The translations under genes were made by a program, and so were the position numbers. This document shows, piece after piece, positions 51,248 to 59,562 of a stretch of 64,000 nt of DNA; the first letter of the stretch is position 1, and each line of letters opens with the position of its first letter. The stretch comes from Saccharothrix sp. S26 (GTDB taxonomy: Bacteria; Actinomycetota; Actinomycetes; Mycobacteriales; Pseudonocardiaceae): NCBI RefSeq assembly GCF_021390395.1, contig NZ_JAJUWT010000020.1, positions 145,644 through 209,643 on the forward strand, written 5' to 3'. The notes beneath the pieces are model-generated. The model was not told where the DNA came from. It saw only the letters and a list, made by a program, of their open reading frames with translations, and did no database searches.

Positions 51248-51628
51248 GTGACACCGTTGGCCAAGTGGACCATCGTCTCGGTGAGCCTCACCGTGCTGGC
51301 CGTGCTCGTGCCGTGGGCCACCTATGGCGACCACGACATCGAGCTGTCCCGCCTGCCGCTGTGGTGGACCTACCTGGGTGCGGCGGCCGTGATGCACGCG
51401 TGCGCCCGGGTCGCCCCGCCGGTGTCCGCGGGGTTCGTCGTGGTCGCGGTCGCGTCGGCGGTGCTCGTGGCGACCGGCTACGACGAGGCGTCCCGCATTT
51501 TCGGCCACGTCGTGCCGCTGGTCGTGCCGCGTCCCGGGTTGGGCGTGGTGTTCGCGGTCGCGTCGGCGGCGGCCCAGGCGGCGGGCCTGCGCGGCCGGGC
51601 TCGTGCCGCGCGGCCCCTTCCGGCCTGA
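51248..51628 (+). CDS. Small membrane protein, unknown
   Basis: A 126-residue protein with about four membrane segments (about 5-24, 36-53, 58-77 and 88-110) and a positive C-terminal tail. I do not recognise a family. Codon use and GC are like those of its neighbours. It lies between an acetyltransferase and hisE and may be transcribed on its own from the -10 at 51235. Confidence 0.65.
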   Translation: MTPLAKWTIVSVSLTVLAVLVPWATYGDHDIELSRLPLWWTYLGAAAVMHACARVAPPVSAGFVVVAVASAVLVATGYDEASRIFGHVVPLVVPRPGLGVVFAVASAAAQAAGLRGRARAARPLPA

Positions 51629-51672
51629 CCTGGGTTCCTGCGGCCGTTCGGGGGATGGGAGGATCAGACCCT

Positions 51673-51936
51673 GTGAAGACCTTCGACGAGCTGTTCGCCG
51701 AGCTGAGCGAACGCGCACGCACCCGCCCTGAGGGCTCCGCCACCGCCGCGGCTCTGGAGGCCGGGGTGCATGCGCAGGGCAAGAAGGTGCTGGAGGAGGC
51801 GGGCGAGGTCTGGATCGCCGCGGAGCACGAGTCCGACGAGCGCCTGGCCGAAGAGGTCTCCCAGCTGCTGTACCGGGTGCAGGTGCTGATGCTCGGCCGC
51901 GGCCTCACCCTCGAAGACGTCTACAAGCACCTGTGA
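51673..51936 (+). CDS. hisE: Phosphoribosyl-ATP pyrophosphatase HisE
   Basis: Hydrolyses phosphoribosyl-ATP to phosphoribosyl-AMP, the second step of histidine synthesis. At 87 residues it is the normal size of stand-alone HisE. The MazG-like metal site is visible in KKVLEEAGEVWIAAEHES followed by LAEEVSQLLYRVQVLM. GTG 51673 has GGAGGA upstream. In most actinobacteria hisG follows hisE directly; here the next gene is an ABM-domain protein with a 4-nt overlap, so hisG must lie elsewhere. Confidence 0.93.
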   Translation: MKTFDELFAELSERARTRPEGSATAAALEAGVHAQGKKVLEEAGEVWIAAEHESDERLAEEVSQLLYRVQVLMLGRGLTLEDVYKHL

Positions 51937-52220
51937 TCCTGGAAGTCGCGACGCTCGACGTCCGCCCCGGCCTGGAGGCGGACTTCGAGCGGGCGTTCGC
52001 CGAGGCGCGCGAGGTCGTCGCGCGGTCGCCCGGGTTCGTCTCGCTCGAGCTCCGGCGCTCGGTCGAGCAGCCGTCCCGGTACCTGTTGCTGGTGCGGTGG
52101 GAACGGCTGGAGGACCACACGGTCGGTTTCCGGCAAGGGCCGCTGTACCCGCGGTGGAAGGCGCTGCTGCACCACTTCTACGACCCGTTCCCGACCGTCG
52201 AGCACTACCGCGAGGTCTGA
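51933..52220 (+). CDS. Antibiotic-biosynthesis-monooxygenase (ABM) domain protein
   Basis: A 95-residue dimeric ferredoxin-like protein of the ABM superfamily (MILEVATLDVRPGLEADFERAF, then FVSLELRRSVEQPSRYLLLVRW). Members include heme-degrading and quinol-forming monooxygenases as well as proteins of unknown role. No heme-ligand His/Asn pattern can be assigned. The GTG start overlaps the hisE stop, so the two are translationally coupled, an unexpected partnership. The C-terminal HHFYDPFPTVEHY segment is typical of a cofactor-free subgroup. Confidence 0.85.
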   Translation: MILEVATLDVRPGLEADFERAFAEAREVVARSPGFVSLELRRSVEQPSRYLLLVRWERLEDHTVGFRQGPLYPRWKALLHHFYDPFPTVEHYREV

Positions 52221-52837
52221 CGGCGCAGCAGGTCGACCACCTGGTCGTCGGTGGTCTGGTCGAAGTGGGCGTAGAACCGGCCGACGGCCCGGAAGTCCGT
52301 GCGCGGGTGCGGGCAGACCACCAGGTCGGCGTCGGCTTCGAGGGCGCGCACCGAGTCCGCCGCGCCCACCGGTACCGCGAGCACCAGGCGGCGCGGGCGC
52401 CCGCCCCGGGCTTCGCGCAACGCGGCGCGGGCCGTGACGCCGGTGGCCAGGCCGTCGTCCACGACCAGCACGTCCCGCCCTTCGAGCCGCACCGGGCCGT
52501 CGCGGTACAGCTCCAGCCGCCGCCGGGCCTCCTGCCGTTCGGCGGCGCACCTCTCGGCCAGGTCCCCGGTGGTCAGGCCCAGCACGCGCAGCGCGTCTTC
52601 GTCGAAGATCGGCTCACCGTCCGCGGTGACCGCGCCGATGCCGTACTCGGGCCGGCCGGGCGCGCCGATCTTGCGCGCCACCGCCACGCCCAACTCCCCG
52701 TCCAACGCCGAGGCGACCTCGAACGCCACCGGCACCCCACCTCGCGCCAGTCCCAGCACCAGCGGATCGGTCCAGGTCCGGTCGGCCAGCGCCCGGGCGA
52801 GCACCCGGCCGGCGTCGGAGCGGTCGGCGAACCTCAC
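52205..52837 (-). CDS. Phosphoribosyltransferase-domain protein
   Basis: A 210-residue type I PRTase-fold protein. The PRPP loop is VLVVDDGLATGVT (about 117-129), and the N-terminal LGLARGGVPVAFEVA motif is that of the predicted phosphoribosyltransferases encoded in many actinobacteria, often near stress genes. The reaction is unknown. GTG 52837 is assigned, but the AGGGG just before it is too close for a standard ribosome site, so the start is uncertain. It follows the thioesterase gene by 44 nt on the same strand, and its stop overlaps the convergent ABM gene by 16 nt. Confidence 0.8.
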   Translation of the reverse strand: MRFADRSDAGRVLARALADRTWTDPLVLGLARGGVPVAFEVASALDGELGVAVARKIGAPGRPEYGIGAVTADGEPIFDEDALRVLGLTTGDLAERCAAERQEARRRLELYRDGPVRLEGRDVLVVDDGLATGVTARAALREARGGRPRRLVLAVPVGAADSVRALEADADLVVCPHPRTDFRAVGRFYAHFDQTTDDQVVDLLRRQTSR

Positions 52838-52881
52838 CCCTCCATGGTGCGCGCGTCCCGCGTCGCCGTCGACCGCGACGC

Positions 52882-53655
52882 TCAGCGCTCCCGCACGAAC
52901 AGCGACTGCGCGGTGCGCCCCACGGGGCCCTGCTCGTCGTGCAGCACGCTGCTCGCCACGCCGACGCCCGACGGTCCGATCACGGTCCGGGCGTCCAGGG
53001 CGAACCACTCGCCGACCGGCTCGCGGTGCAGGTGCACGGTCAGGTCGGTGTTGATCGTGTACCAGGTGCGGATGTCCAGCCGGCTGGACACGCCGCTCGC
53101 CGAGTCGGCCACGGTGAACAGGCGTTGCGCCGCGCTCGGCTCCTCGCCGGCCACCACGCTCACCCGCGCCCGCGCCCACACCACCGCGTCACCGGGGGAG
53201 AAGACGCCGCCGGTGACCGAACGCCACCGCATCGCGGCCAGGTAGCCGCCTCGCCAGTGCTCGGGGATCGCCATCGGCGCGCACTCCGAGGGCGCGACGA
53301 GCCGTTCGCCCGCGTCGGACGCCACCGCCGCCGTGTCGGCCGCCACGATCCGCCACGCGTTCGCCCGCAGCACCGGACGGCCCTCGTGCGCCAGTTCCGC
53401 CGACAGCAGCTCCACCGACCGCCCCGGCCGCAGCACCGACGCGGTCACGGTCAGCTCGGCCACCGGCACCGGGCCCAGCACCTCGAACGCCACCCGGGAC
53501 AACACGGCCTCCGGCCGGGGCGCGCACCGCTCCAGCGCCCGCACCAGCAGCGCCGACGGCGGACCCAGGTGCTGGCTGTCGTTGCCCCACGGCCCGGTGG
53601 TGTGCCCGGTGGCGGCGAACCGCCCCTCGTCCAGCCGCTCGTAGAACGCGTCCAT
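52882..53655 (-). CDS. TesB-like acyl-CoA thioesterase
   Basis: A 257-residue double-hotdog thioesterase. The N-terminal hotdog contains GPWGNDSQHLGPPSALLVRALE and the C-terminal one the RTWYTINTDLTVHLHREPVGEWFALDA motif with the catalytic Asp region. It hydrolyses acyl-CoA of unknown chain length. The start codon lies 14 nt after the stop of the RecB-like gene, so these two genes and the PRTase gene form an operon. Confidence 0.88.
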   Translation of the reverse strand: MDAFYERLDEGRFAATGHTTGPWGNDSQHLGPPSALLVRALERCAPRPEAVLSRVAFEVLGPVPVAELTVTASVLRPGRSVELLSAELAHEGRPVLRANAWRIVAADTAAVASDAGERLVAPSECAPMAIPEHWRGGYLAAMRWRSVTGGVFSPGDAVVWARARVSVVAGEEPSAAQRLFTVADSASGVSSRLDIRTWYTINTDLTVHLHREPVGEWFALDARTVIGPSGVGVASSVLHDEQGPVGRTAQSLFVRER

Positions 53656-53669
53656 CGGCGCCACCCCCG

Positions 53670-54536
53670 TCAGTCGGCCCGGTCCAGCGCGGTCTCCACC
53701 CCGGCGTCCGGCTCCGGCCAGCCCGGGTACGGCGGCGGCGTGCCGTCGAACGCCGGGCACAGCGCCTTGTGGTCGCAGTAGTCGCACAGCCTGCTCGGGT
53801 TCGGCCGGAAGTCGCCCGACTTGGCCGCGCGCAGGATCGCGTCCCAGATCGCCTCCAGCGTGCGCTCGAACCGGGCCAGCTCGGCCTCGTCCGGCTGGTA
53901 GGCCAGCGCCTGCCGGTCGGCCAGGTACATCAGCCGCAGCTGGCGCGGCACGACGCCGCGCAGCCGCCACAGCACCAGCGCGTAGAACTTCATCTGGAAC
54001 AACGCCTTGGCCTCGCCGATCTCGCGGGGCGCGGCGCCGGTCTTGTAGTCGACCACCCGGATCTCGCCGGTCGGCGCCACGTCCACGCGGTCGATGTACC
54101 CGCGAAGCAGCACCCCGGAGGGCAGCTCCCACTCCACCAGCAGCTCACGGGCGTCGGGGTCGAACCGGCGCGGGTCCTCCAGCCCGAAGTAGCCCTCCAG
54201 CAGCTCCTCCGCCGACGCGAGCCACTCCTCCTGCTCGGGGTCGCCCTCGGCGAACAGCTCGGCGAACTCCGGCCGTTCGGCCCGCACCCGCTCCCACGCC
54301 GGGCCGACCAGCGCCCGCGCGGTCTCCGGCAGCCGTTCGGCGGCGGGCAGCCCGAACAGGTCCTCCAGCACCGCGTGCACCACCGTGCCGCGCACCTGCG
54401 CCCTGGTCGGCTTCTCGGGGAGCCGGTCGACGGCGCGGAAGCGGTAGAGCAGCGGGCACTGCTTGAAGTCGCCCGCTCGCGAGGGCGACAGCGCTGGCCT
54501 GCGCACGGGGCGCTCGGTGATCGTCGGCACTGCCAT
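53670..54536 (-). CDS. RecB-family PD-(D/E)XK nuclease with Fe-S motif
   Basis: A 288-residue nuclease of the AddB/Cas4-like class (PDDEXK_1). The catalytic motifs are the IDRVDV aspartate and VVDYKTG (Asp and Lys). Four cysteines for a 4Fe-4S cluster are split between FKQCPLLYRF near the N-terminus and CDYCDHKALCP near the C-terminus. A related gene (Rv2119, from memory) lies near trmI and mpa in M. tuberculosis. No cas genes are present, so this is not a CRISPR Cas4. ATG 54536 is chosen because of the -10 box just upstream; an in-frame TTG lies 9 nt earlier. Confidence 0.9.
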   Translation of the reverse strand: MAVPTITERPVRRPALSPSRAGDFKQCPLLYRFRAVDRLPEKPTRAQVRGTVVHAVLEDLFGLPAAERLPETARALVGPAWERVRAERPEFAELFAEGDPEQEEWLASAEELLEGYFGLEDPRRFDPDARELLVEWELPSGVLLRGYIDRVDVAPTGEIRVVDYKTGAAPREIGEAKALFQMKFYALVLWRLRGVVPRQLRLMYLADRQALAYQPDEAELARFERTLEAIWDAILRAAKSGDFRPNPSRLCDYCDHKALCPAFDGTPPPYPGWPEPDAGVETALDRAD

Positions 54537-54544
54537 GGGACGCA

Positions 54545-54550
54545 ACCCTA
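54545..54550 (-). promoter_or_regulatory. -10 box of leaderless RecB-like gene
   Basis: On the minus strand TAGGGT ends 8 nt before the ATG at 54536. Confidence 0.5.
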
Positions 54551-54579
54551 GGCCAACCCCCCGACAAGATCGGGTTCCG

Positions 54580-55737
54580 CTACGCGGCGGCGCGGGCGTA
54601 GTCCGGCAAGTCGATCTTGCTGGTGATGTCCTTGCCCGCCTTCAGCATCAGGGCGAGCAGGAACCGGTTGCCCAGCAGGCCGTTGCGGGCGCGCAGGCCG
54701 AACGTGCTCGCGGGGGCCAGGAACCTGCCCGTCCGGTCACCGCCCTTCTGGCACCGCCGCGCGTAGTCGCGCATCCGGTCCTCGTAACGCCGGAACGCCG
54801 CCGTGTGGTCGCCGTCCGCCGCGGCCAGCTCGCCCGCGAGCACGTACGCGCCGACCATCGCGGTGCCCGTGCCCATCCCGCCGATGGTCGCGCCGCACGC
54901 GGCGTCGCCGACCAGTGCGACGCGGCCCCGTGACCAGGGGCTGACGTCGACCCGGCTGATCGAGTCGAAGTACAGCTCCGTCGTGTGCTCCAAGGTCGCG
55001 AGCAGGCGGGGCGTCTCCCACCCCATGTCGCCGAACGCCTCGACCAGCAGCCGCCGCTGGGCCGCCACGTCACGCCGGTCGTAGGCCAGGACGGGCGACT
55101 TGAAGACGACGAACGCGCCCCGGTCGCCGAAGGACACGAGCCTGCCCGGCGCGTTGTGGCTCACCGGCGGGCGGTCGAACTCCGCGGGCAGCTCCCAGCT
55201 CGCGACGTAGTAGCCGAGGTGGCTGACGAACCGCTCCTCCGGCCCGAAGACCAGGGCCCGGACCTTCGAGTGGATGCCGTCCGCCCCGATGACCAGGTCG
55301 AACGTGTCCTGCGCCCCCGAGGCGAACGTGACGTCGACGCCGTCGGGCGTCTCCGTCAACGCGGCGATGGAGTCGCCGAAGACGTAGTCCACCTCGTCCT
55401 TCCCGTGCTCGTAGAGCACCCGTGCGAGGTCTCCGCGCAACACCTCGATGTCCCCGCCCGCGAAGTCCGCCGGCAGGTGCAGCAGGGTCCGGCCGTCCTC
55501 GTCGACGAACGTCATCGGGCTGCCGCCGGTCCGCAGCTCGCGCACCTGCTCCAGCACGCCCGTCCGCTCCAGCACGGTGAGGTGGGTCCGGCCGCGGAAG
55601 TCCACCGCCGCGCCGCCGCCGCGCAGGGCCGGCGCGATCTCGACCACGGTCGGCTCGAAGCCGTGCCGCGCCAGCCAGTAGGCCAGCGCGGGTCCCGCCA
55701 CGCTCGCGCCGGAGACCAGCACCCGTTCGCCCGTCAT
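54580..55737 (-). CDS. FAD-dependent aromatic/tetracycline-type monooxygenase
   Basis: A 385-residue class A flavoprotein hydroxylase of the TetX/PgaE kind. The FAD motifs are GASVAGPALAYWLARHG (about 9-25), the DG motif VIGADGIHSKVR and the GD motif VALVGDAACGATIGGMGTGTA. Possible substrates are tetracycline-like or other aromatic polyketides. It is divergent from the TetR gene at 55825 across a spacer with inverted repeats. This suggests inducible detoxification rather than biosynthesis, since no polyketide genes are nearby. Confidence 0.88.
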   Translation of the reverse strand: MTGERVLVSGASVAGPALAYWLARHGFEPTVVEIAPALRGGGAAVDFRGRTHLTVLERTGVLEQVRELRTGGSPMTFVDEDGRTLLHLPADFAGGDIEVLRGDLARVLYEHGKDEVDYVFGDSIAALTETPDGVDVTFASGAQDTFDLVIGADGIHSKVRALVFGPEERFVSHLGYYVASWELPAEFDRPPVSHNAPGRLVSFGDRGAFVVFKSPVLAYDRRDVAAQRRLLVEAFGDMGWETPRLLATLEHTTELYFDSISRVDVSPWSRGRVALVGDAACGATIGGMGTGTAMVGAYVLAGELAAADGDHTAAFRRYEDRMRDYARRCQKGGDRTGRFLAPASTFGLRARNGLLGNRFLLALMLKAGKDITSKIDLPDYARAAA

Positions 55738-55746
55738 ATCCGCCCC

Positions 55747-55796
55747 AAACTGTGTCCGCCAGAAGCAATTTTATTTGTGTATGTTAGACACAGTTT
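55747..55796. promoter_or_regulatory. Inverted repeats between monooxygenase and tetR-like genes
   Basis: AAACTGTGTC (55747-55756) and GACACAGTTT (55787-55796) are exact inverted copies 30 bp apart. The second overlaps TGTGTATGTTAGACACA (55776-55792), a shorter dyad of TetR-operator size. The region is markedly AT-rich, unlike the rest of the window. Confidence 0.6.
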
Positions 55797-55824
55797 TTCC
55801 GCGACCGCAACGACGGAGGTGGCG

Positions 55825-56544
55825 ATGGACCTGACGGGCAGCCTCGCCCTGCTGTGGGGCGACCGTCCCGGCCCGCGTCGCGGCCCCAAGCCCGCGCTCA
55901 CGCACGACCTCATCGCCCGCGCCGGCATCGCGATCGCCGACGCCGAGGGGCTCGCGGCCGTCTCGATGCACCGGGTCGCCGCGGACCTCGGCTTCACCAA
56001 GATGTCCCTGTACCGCTACGTGCCCGGCAAGGCCGAGCTGGTCGCCCTCATGGCCGACCTGGCGATGGGCGCGCCGCCCGCCGACCTGGGCGGCGGCGAC
56101 CGGTGCGCACGCCTGCGCGCGTGGGCGCTGGCGCTGCTGCCGGGCTTCCTGCGGCACCCGTGGGTGCTGGAGGCCACCACGGGCCCGCGCGTGGTCGGCC
56201 CCAACGAGCTGGCCTGGATGGAAGCCGCGCTGGCCCAGCTCGACGGCACCGACCTGGGCGGCGCGGCGCGAATGGACGTGCTGGCCGTGCTCGCCGGGCA
56301 CGTCCGCGGCATCGCCCAACAGGCCGCGACGACACCGGGCGGTGACGCCGGCACGCAGCTCGGCGCGATCCTGGCCGAGGTCGTGCGCGAGCGCGGTGAC
56401 CGCTACCCGGCGGTCAAGGCCGCGTTGGCCGAGGCGGCCGAGGGTGGCGAGGACGAGGCGCTCGGCTTCGGCCTGGACCTCATCCTCGACGGCCTGCGCG
56501 CCCGCCTCGGCGAACCCGCCGGTGCTGATCCAACACAGTCCTGA
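55825..56544 (+). CDS. TetR-family repressor with TetR_C-type domain
   Basis: A 239-residue repressor: N-terminal HTH (about 25-72, with VSMHRVAADLGFTKMSLYRYVPGK) and a C-terminal domain of the kind found in TetR(class)-like regulators of drug resistance. ATG 55825 has GGAGG upstream. It is divergent from the monooxygenase gene and probably represses it until a ligand binds. Confidence 0.9.
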   Translation: MDLTGSLALLWGDRPGPRRGPKPALTHDLIARAGIAIADAEGLAAVSMHRVAADLGFTKMSLYRYVPGKAELVALMADLAMGAPPADLGGGDRCARLRAWALALLPGFLRHPWVLEATTGPRVVGPNELAWMEAALAQLDGTDLGGAARMDVLAVLAGHVRGIAQQAATTPGGDAGTQLGAILAEVVRERGDRYPAVKAALAEAAEGGEDEALGFGLDLILDGLRARLGEPAGADPTQS

Positions 56545-56558
56545 TACACCCGGCCGCC

Positions 56559-56564
56559 TAGGCT
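56559..56564 (+). promoter_or_regulatory. -10 box of leaderless M50 protease gene
   Basis: TAGGCT ends 6 nt before the GTG at 56571. Confidence 0.55.
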
Positions 56565-56570
56565 CGGCCC

Positions 56571-57701
56571 GTGGCGACGACGGGGAGTTGGCGGCGACAG
56601 GTGGGCCGGGACGGCGGGCTGCCGCTGTTCCGCGCGGCCGGGATACCGGTGCTGCTCGCGCCCTCGTGGTGGCTGGGCTCGGCGGCCATCGTGGTGCTGT
56701 ACGCCCCGCTCGTCAGCCGCATCGCACCCGGTACGGGTGGCCTCACCGGCGTGCTCCTGGCCGCCACGTTCGCGATCTTCCTCGGCCTCTCGGTGCTCGC
56801 GCACGAGCTAGGCCACAGCCTGGTCGCGCTGCGCCTGGGCCTGCCGGTGCGGCGGCTGCGCCTGTTCCTGCTCGGCGGCGTGTCCGAGGTGATGCGCACC
56901 CCGACCCGTCCCGCCCACGAGGGCGCGATCGCCGCCGCGGGCCCGATCGTCTCCATCATCCTGGCGGGCGCGTTCGCGCTGGCCGCCGCCGCCATCCCGC
57001 ACCCCGACGCGGTCTGGCTGCTGATCGCCCAGACCGCGTTCGCCAACGCCGCCGTCGCCGTGTTCAACCTGCTCCCGGGCCTGCCGCTGGACGGCGGGCG
57101 GATCCTGCGCGCGGGCGTCTGGGCCGTCACGGGCCGCCGTGCGGCGGGCACGAAGGCCGCCGTGGTCGGCGGCGGCGTGGTGGCCGCGCTCCTCGTCGTC
57201 TGGGCCGTCTGGGGCGTGCTCGACGGCGCGGAGGACCGCTGGCTGCGCTTCGGCGTGTGCTTGCTGACCGCCTGGTTCGTGGTGGCGGGCGCGCGCGGCG
57301 AGTTCACCGCCGAGCGCCGCAGCACCTGGCCGGACGGCCTCACGCTGGGCGAGCTGGTCCGACCCGTGCTCCAGCTGCCCGCCGAGAGCCCCGTGTCGGG
57401 CGCGCTCACCGCGTCCGCCGGCCGGGGCGTGGTGCTGGTCCGCGCGGACGGCGTGGCCGCCGGCCTGCTCGACCGCGAGATGGCCCGCCGCCTGGCCACC
57501 ACCTCCCCGCACGCGCCCGCCGAGCAGGCCGCCGTGCCGATCCGGCCGGAGACCGTGCTGCTGGAGAACGAGACCGGCGCGGAGGTGGTCGAACGCGTGC
57601 ACGGCACCGCCGCCTGGGAGTACCTGGTCGTCGACCTCGAAGGGCGGCCGGCGGGCGTGCTGCGGCGCGAGGACCTCAAGGCCGCGCTGGACCGCCGCTG
57701 A
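56571..57701 (+). CDS. Site-2 protease (M50) with CBS-like domain
   Basis: A 376-residue intramembrane zinc metalloprotease. HELGH (zinc ligands and catalytic Glu) lies in LSVLAHELGHSLVALRLG near residue 82, and the third ligand Asp is in NLLPGLPLDGGRIL. About six membrane segments precede a C-terminal cytoplasmic domain resembling CBS modules (VLVRADGVAAGLLDREMA and LVVDLEGRPAGVLRREDL), so activity may respond to a nucleotide. Site-2 proteases release membrane-tethered regulators; its substrate is unknown. Its end overlaps the convergent response-regulator gene by 26 nt. Confidence 0.9.
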   Translation: MATTGSWRRQVGRDGGLPLFRAAGIPVLLAPSWWLGSAAIVVLYAPLVSRIAPGTGGLTGVLLAATFAIFLGLSVLAHELGHSLVALRLGLPVRRLRLFLLGGVSEVMRTPTRPAHEGAIAAAGPIVSIILAGAFALAAAAIPHPDAVWLLIAQTAFANAAVAVFNLLPGLPLDGGRILRAGVWAVTGRRAAGTKAAVVGGGVVAALLVVWAVWGVLDGAEDRWLRFGVCLLTAWFVVAGARGEFTAERRSTWPDGLTLGELVRPVLQLPAESPVSGALTASAGRGVVLVRADGVAAGLLDREMARRLATTSPHAPAEQAAVPIRPETVLLENETGAEVVERVHGTAAWEYLVVDLEGRPAGVLRREDLKAALDRR

Positions 57702-58344
57702 CCTGGTCGTCGCCGTCGAGCAGGCCCGCCTCCTGCGCCAGGATCGCCGCCTGCACCCGCGACCGCAGGTCCAGCTTCGTCAGCACCCGCGACACGTGCG
57801 TCTTCACCGTCGTCTCACCGATGTGCAGCTTTCGCCCGATCTGGTGATTCGACAGCCCTTCACCGAGGCAGCGCAACACCTCGACCTCACGCTCGGTCAG
57901 CGCGTCCAACGCGGCCGGGCGAGAGCGGGGCGCGGTCGAGGCGAACTCCCGCATCACCCGCCGCGTCACGCTCGGCGCCAGCACCCCGTCACCGGCCGCG
58001 ACCTGCCGCACCGCCTCCACCAGCGCGGACGACTCCACCGACTTCAGCAGGAACCCCGCCGCGCCGGCCCGCAACGCGCCCCGCACGTACTCGTCCAGGT
58101 CGAACGTGGTCAGCACCAGCACCTCGCACACGCCGCTGAGCTGCCTGGTCGCCTCGATGCCGTCCACGCCCGGCATCCGGATGTCCATCAGCACCACGTC
58201 CGGCTCCAGCCGCTTGGCCAGCCGCACCGCCTCCGCGCCGTCCGCGGCCTCGCCGACCACCTCGACGCCGTCCGCGTCGCCGAGGATCATCACCAGCCCA
58301 GCCCGGATCGCCGCGTGGTCGTCGGCCACCACCACCCGGATCAC
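57676..58344 (-). CDS. NarL/FixJ-type response regulator
   Basis: A 222-residue two-component regulator. The receiver domain (1-120) has the acid pocket VADDH, the phosphoacceptor Asp54 (VLMDIRMP) and the switch Thr and Lys (TTFDLDEY, LLKSVE). The LuxR-type HTH is LTEREVEVLRCLGEGLSNHQIGRKL, then TVKTHVSRVLTKL. GTG 58344 overlaps the kinase stop codon by 4 nt, so the two are a coupled pair. Confidence 0.94.
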   Translation of the reverse strand: MIRVVVADDHAAIRAGLVMILGDADGVEVVGEAADGAEAVRLAKRLEPDVVLMDIRMPGVDGIEATRQLSGVCEVLVLTTFDLDEYVRGALRAGAAGFLLKSVESSALVEAVRQVAAGDGVLAPSVTRRVMREFASTAPRSRPAALDALTEREVEVLRCLGEGLSNHQIGRKLHIGETTVKTHVSRVLTKLDLRSRVQAAILAQEAGLLDGDDQVSGGPARP

Positions 58345-59462
58345 AGCGGGAACTCCGCCCGCACGACCCACTCGCCGTCGCCGTCACGGCCCGCGGAGAA
58401 CACCCCGCCGACCAGGTGGGCGCGTTCGGCCATGCTCACCAACCCCGTTCCCGTCCCGGAGCCGCGCGCGCCGTCGACCACGTCGTTGCGCACGACCACC
58501 ACCAACCGCCTGACCTGCCGTTCCAGCACCACCGACGTGCGCGCGCCCGGCGCGTGCTTCACCGCGTTGGTCAGCGCCTCCTGCACGACCCGGTAGGCCG
58601 CGACGTCCACGCCCACCGGCAGCTCGCCCACGTCCGCGCCGCGCAGCCCGACCCGCAGCCCCGCCGCGGCGGCCGACTCGACCAGCCTGCCCACGTCCGC
58701 CAACCGCACCGCCACCGGCTCGTCCACCGGCTCGTCGGCCCGCAGCACGTCGATCATGGTCCGCATCTCGGCCAACGCCCGCACGCTGTTCTCGCGCACG
58801 GACTTGAGCACCGTGCGCGCGGTCTCCGGGTCTCCCGAGCGCAGCGACAGCACCGCCTCGGACTGGATCGCGATCGCGGACATGTGCCCGGCCACCACGT
58901 CGTGCAGGTCACGGGCCATCCGGTTGCGCTCGGCGTGCACCGCCGCCCGCCGGTCCAGCTCGGCGATGCGGGCGACCTGCTCGGCGCCCTCCCGGTGCCG
59001 GCGCACGTTCGTCGCCCACCACACGGGCACCACGAGCAGCGAGAACACCTGCAACCCCGCGTAGAACGACTGCCGCCAGTCGCCCAGCGCCGCCGCGGTC
59101 GCCGTGATGCCGACCGTCACCACCGCCACCGCGCCCACGAGCACCTGGTGCAGCCTGCGGGGACCGTGCAGGGTGGCCACGAACAGCACGTCGATGCCCA
59201 CCACCATCATCGGTGCGCTCAAGCCGAAGTAGAGGTCCGCCGCGGTGGCCGCGCCGACCACGCCCACCGCCACCGCGGGCGCCCGGTGCCGCCACGCCTG
59301 GCCGGCGCAGGCCACCGCGAGCAGCGCCACCCGCGTGCCCAGCGGTGTGTGCCCGTCCCGGTCGCCCATCATCTGGTCCAGGCCCAGTCGGTGGACCAGC
59401 AGCCCCGCGGTGAAGAAGGCCACCGCGACCAGCGCGTCTCGGGGTTTGGGGCGCAGCTCCAC
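58341..59462 (-). CDS. Sensor histidine kinase, HisKA_3 type
   Basis: A 373-residue membrane kinase with five to six N-terminal membrane segments (about 10-150), no large external domain, and a HisKA_3 dimerisation helix with the phosphorylated His187 (RMARDLHDVVAGHMS), then an HATPase domain (AYRVVQEALTNAVKHAPG and GTGTGLVSMAERA). The membrane-embedded sensor suggests an envelope or membrane stress signal, as in DesK/LiaS relatives. The response regulator is encoded directly downstream. Confidence 0.93.
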   Translation of the reverse strand: MELRPKPRDALVAVAFFTAGLLVHRLGLDQMMGDRDGHTPLGTRVALLAVACAGQAWRHRAPAVAVGVVGAATAADLYFGLSAPMMVVGIDVLFVATLHGPRRLHQVLVGAVAVVTVGITATAAALGDWRQSFYAGLQVFSLLVVPVWWATNVRRHREGAEQVARIAELDRRAAVHAERNRMARDLHDVVAGHMSAIAIQSEAVLSLRSGDPETARTVLKSVRENSVRALAEMRTMIDVLRADEPVDEPVAVRLADVGRLVESAAAAGLRVGLRGADVGELPVGVDVAAYRVVQEALTNAVKHAPGARTSVVLERQVRRLVVVVRNDVVDGARGSGTGTGLVSMAERAHLVGGVFSAGRDGDGEWVVRAEFPL

Positions 59463-59562
59463 CCGGTCATCACAGCACAGCGCCGGGGCCGGGGCGTCCT
59501 ACGAACTGATGACCCGGGGTCGGTCGGCCGCCCGACGCCGTGCGGGCCCGGTCACGGGGAGC

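Noticed and set aside
53670..54536. Cas4-like nuclease as a sign of a CRISPR system
   Set aside because: No cas genes or repeat-spacer array are in the window, and the gene matches the conserved RecB-like gene near the actinobacterial proteasome locus.
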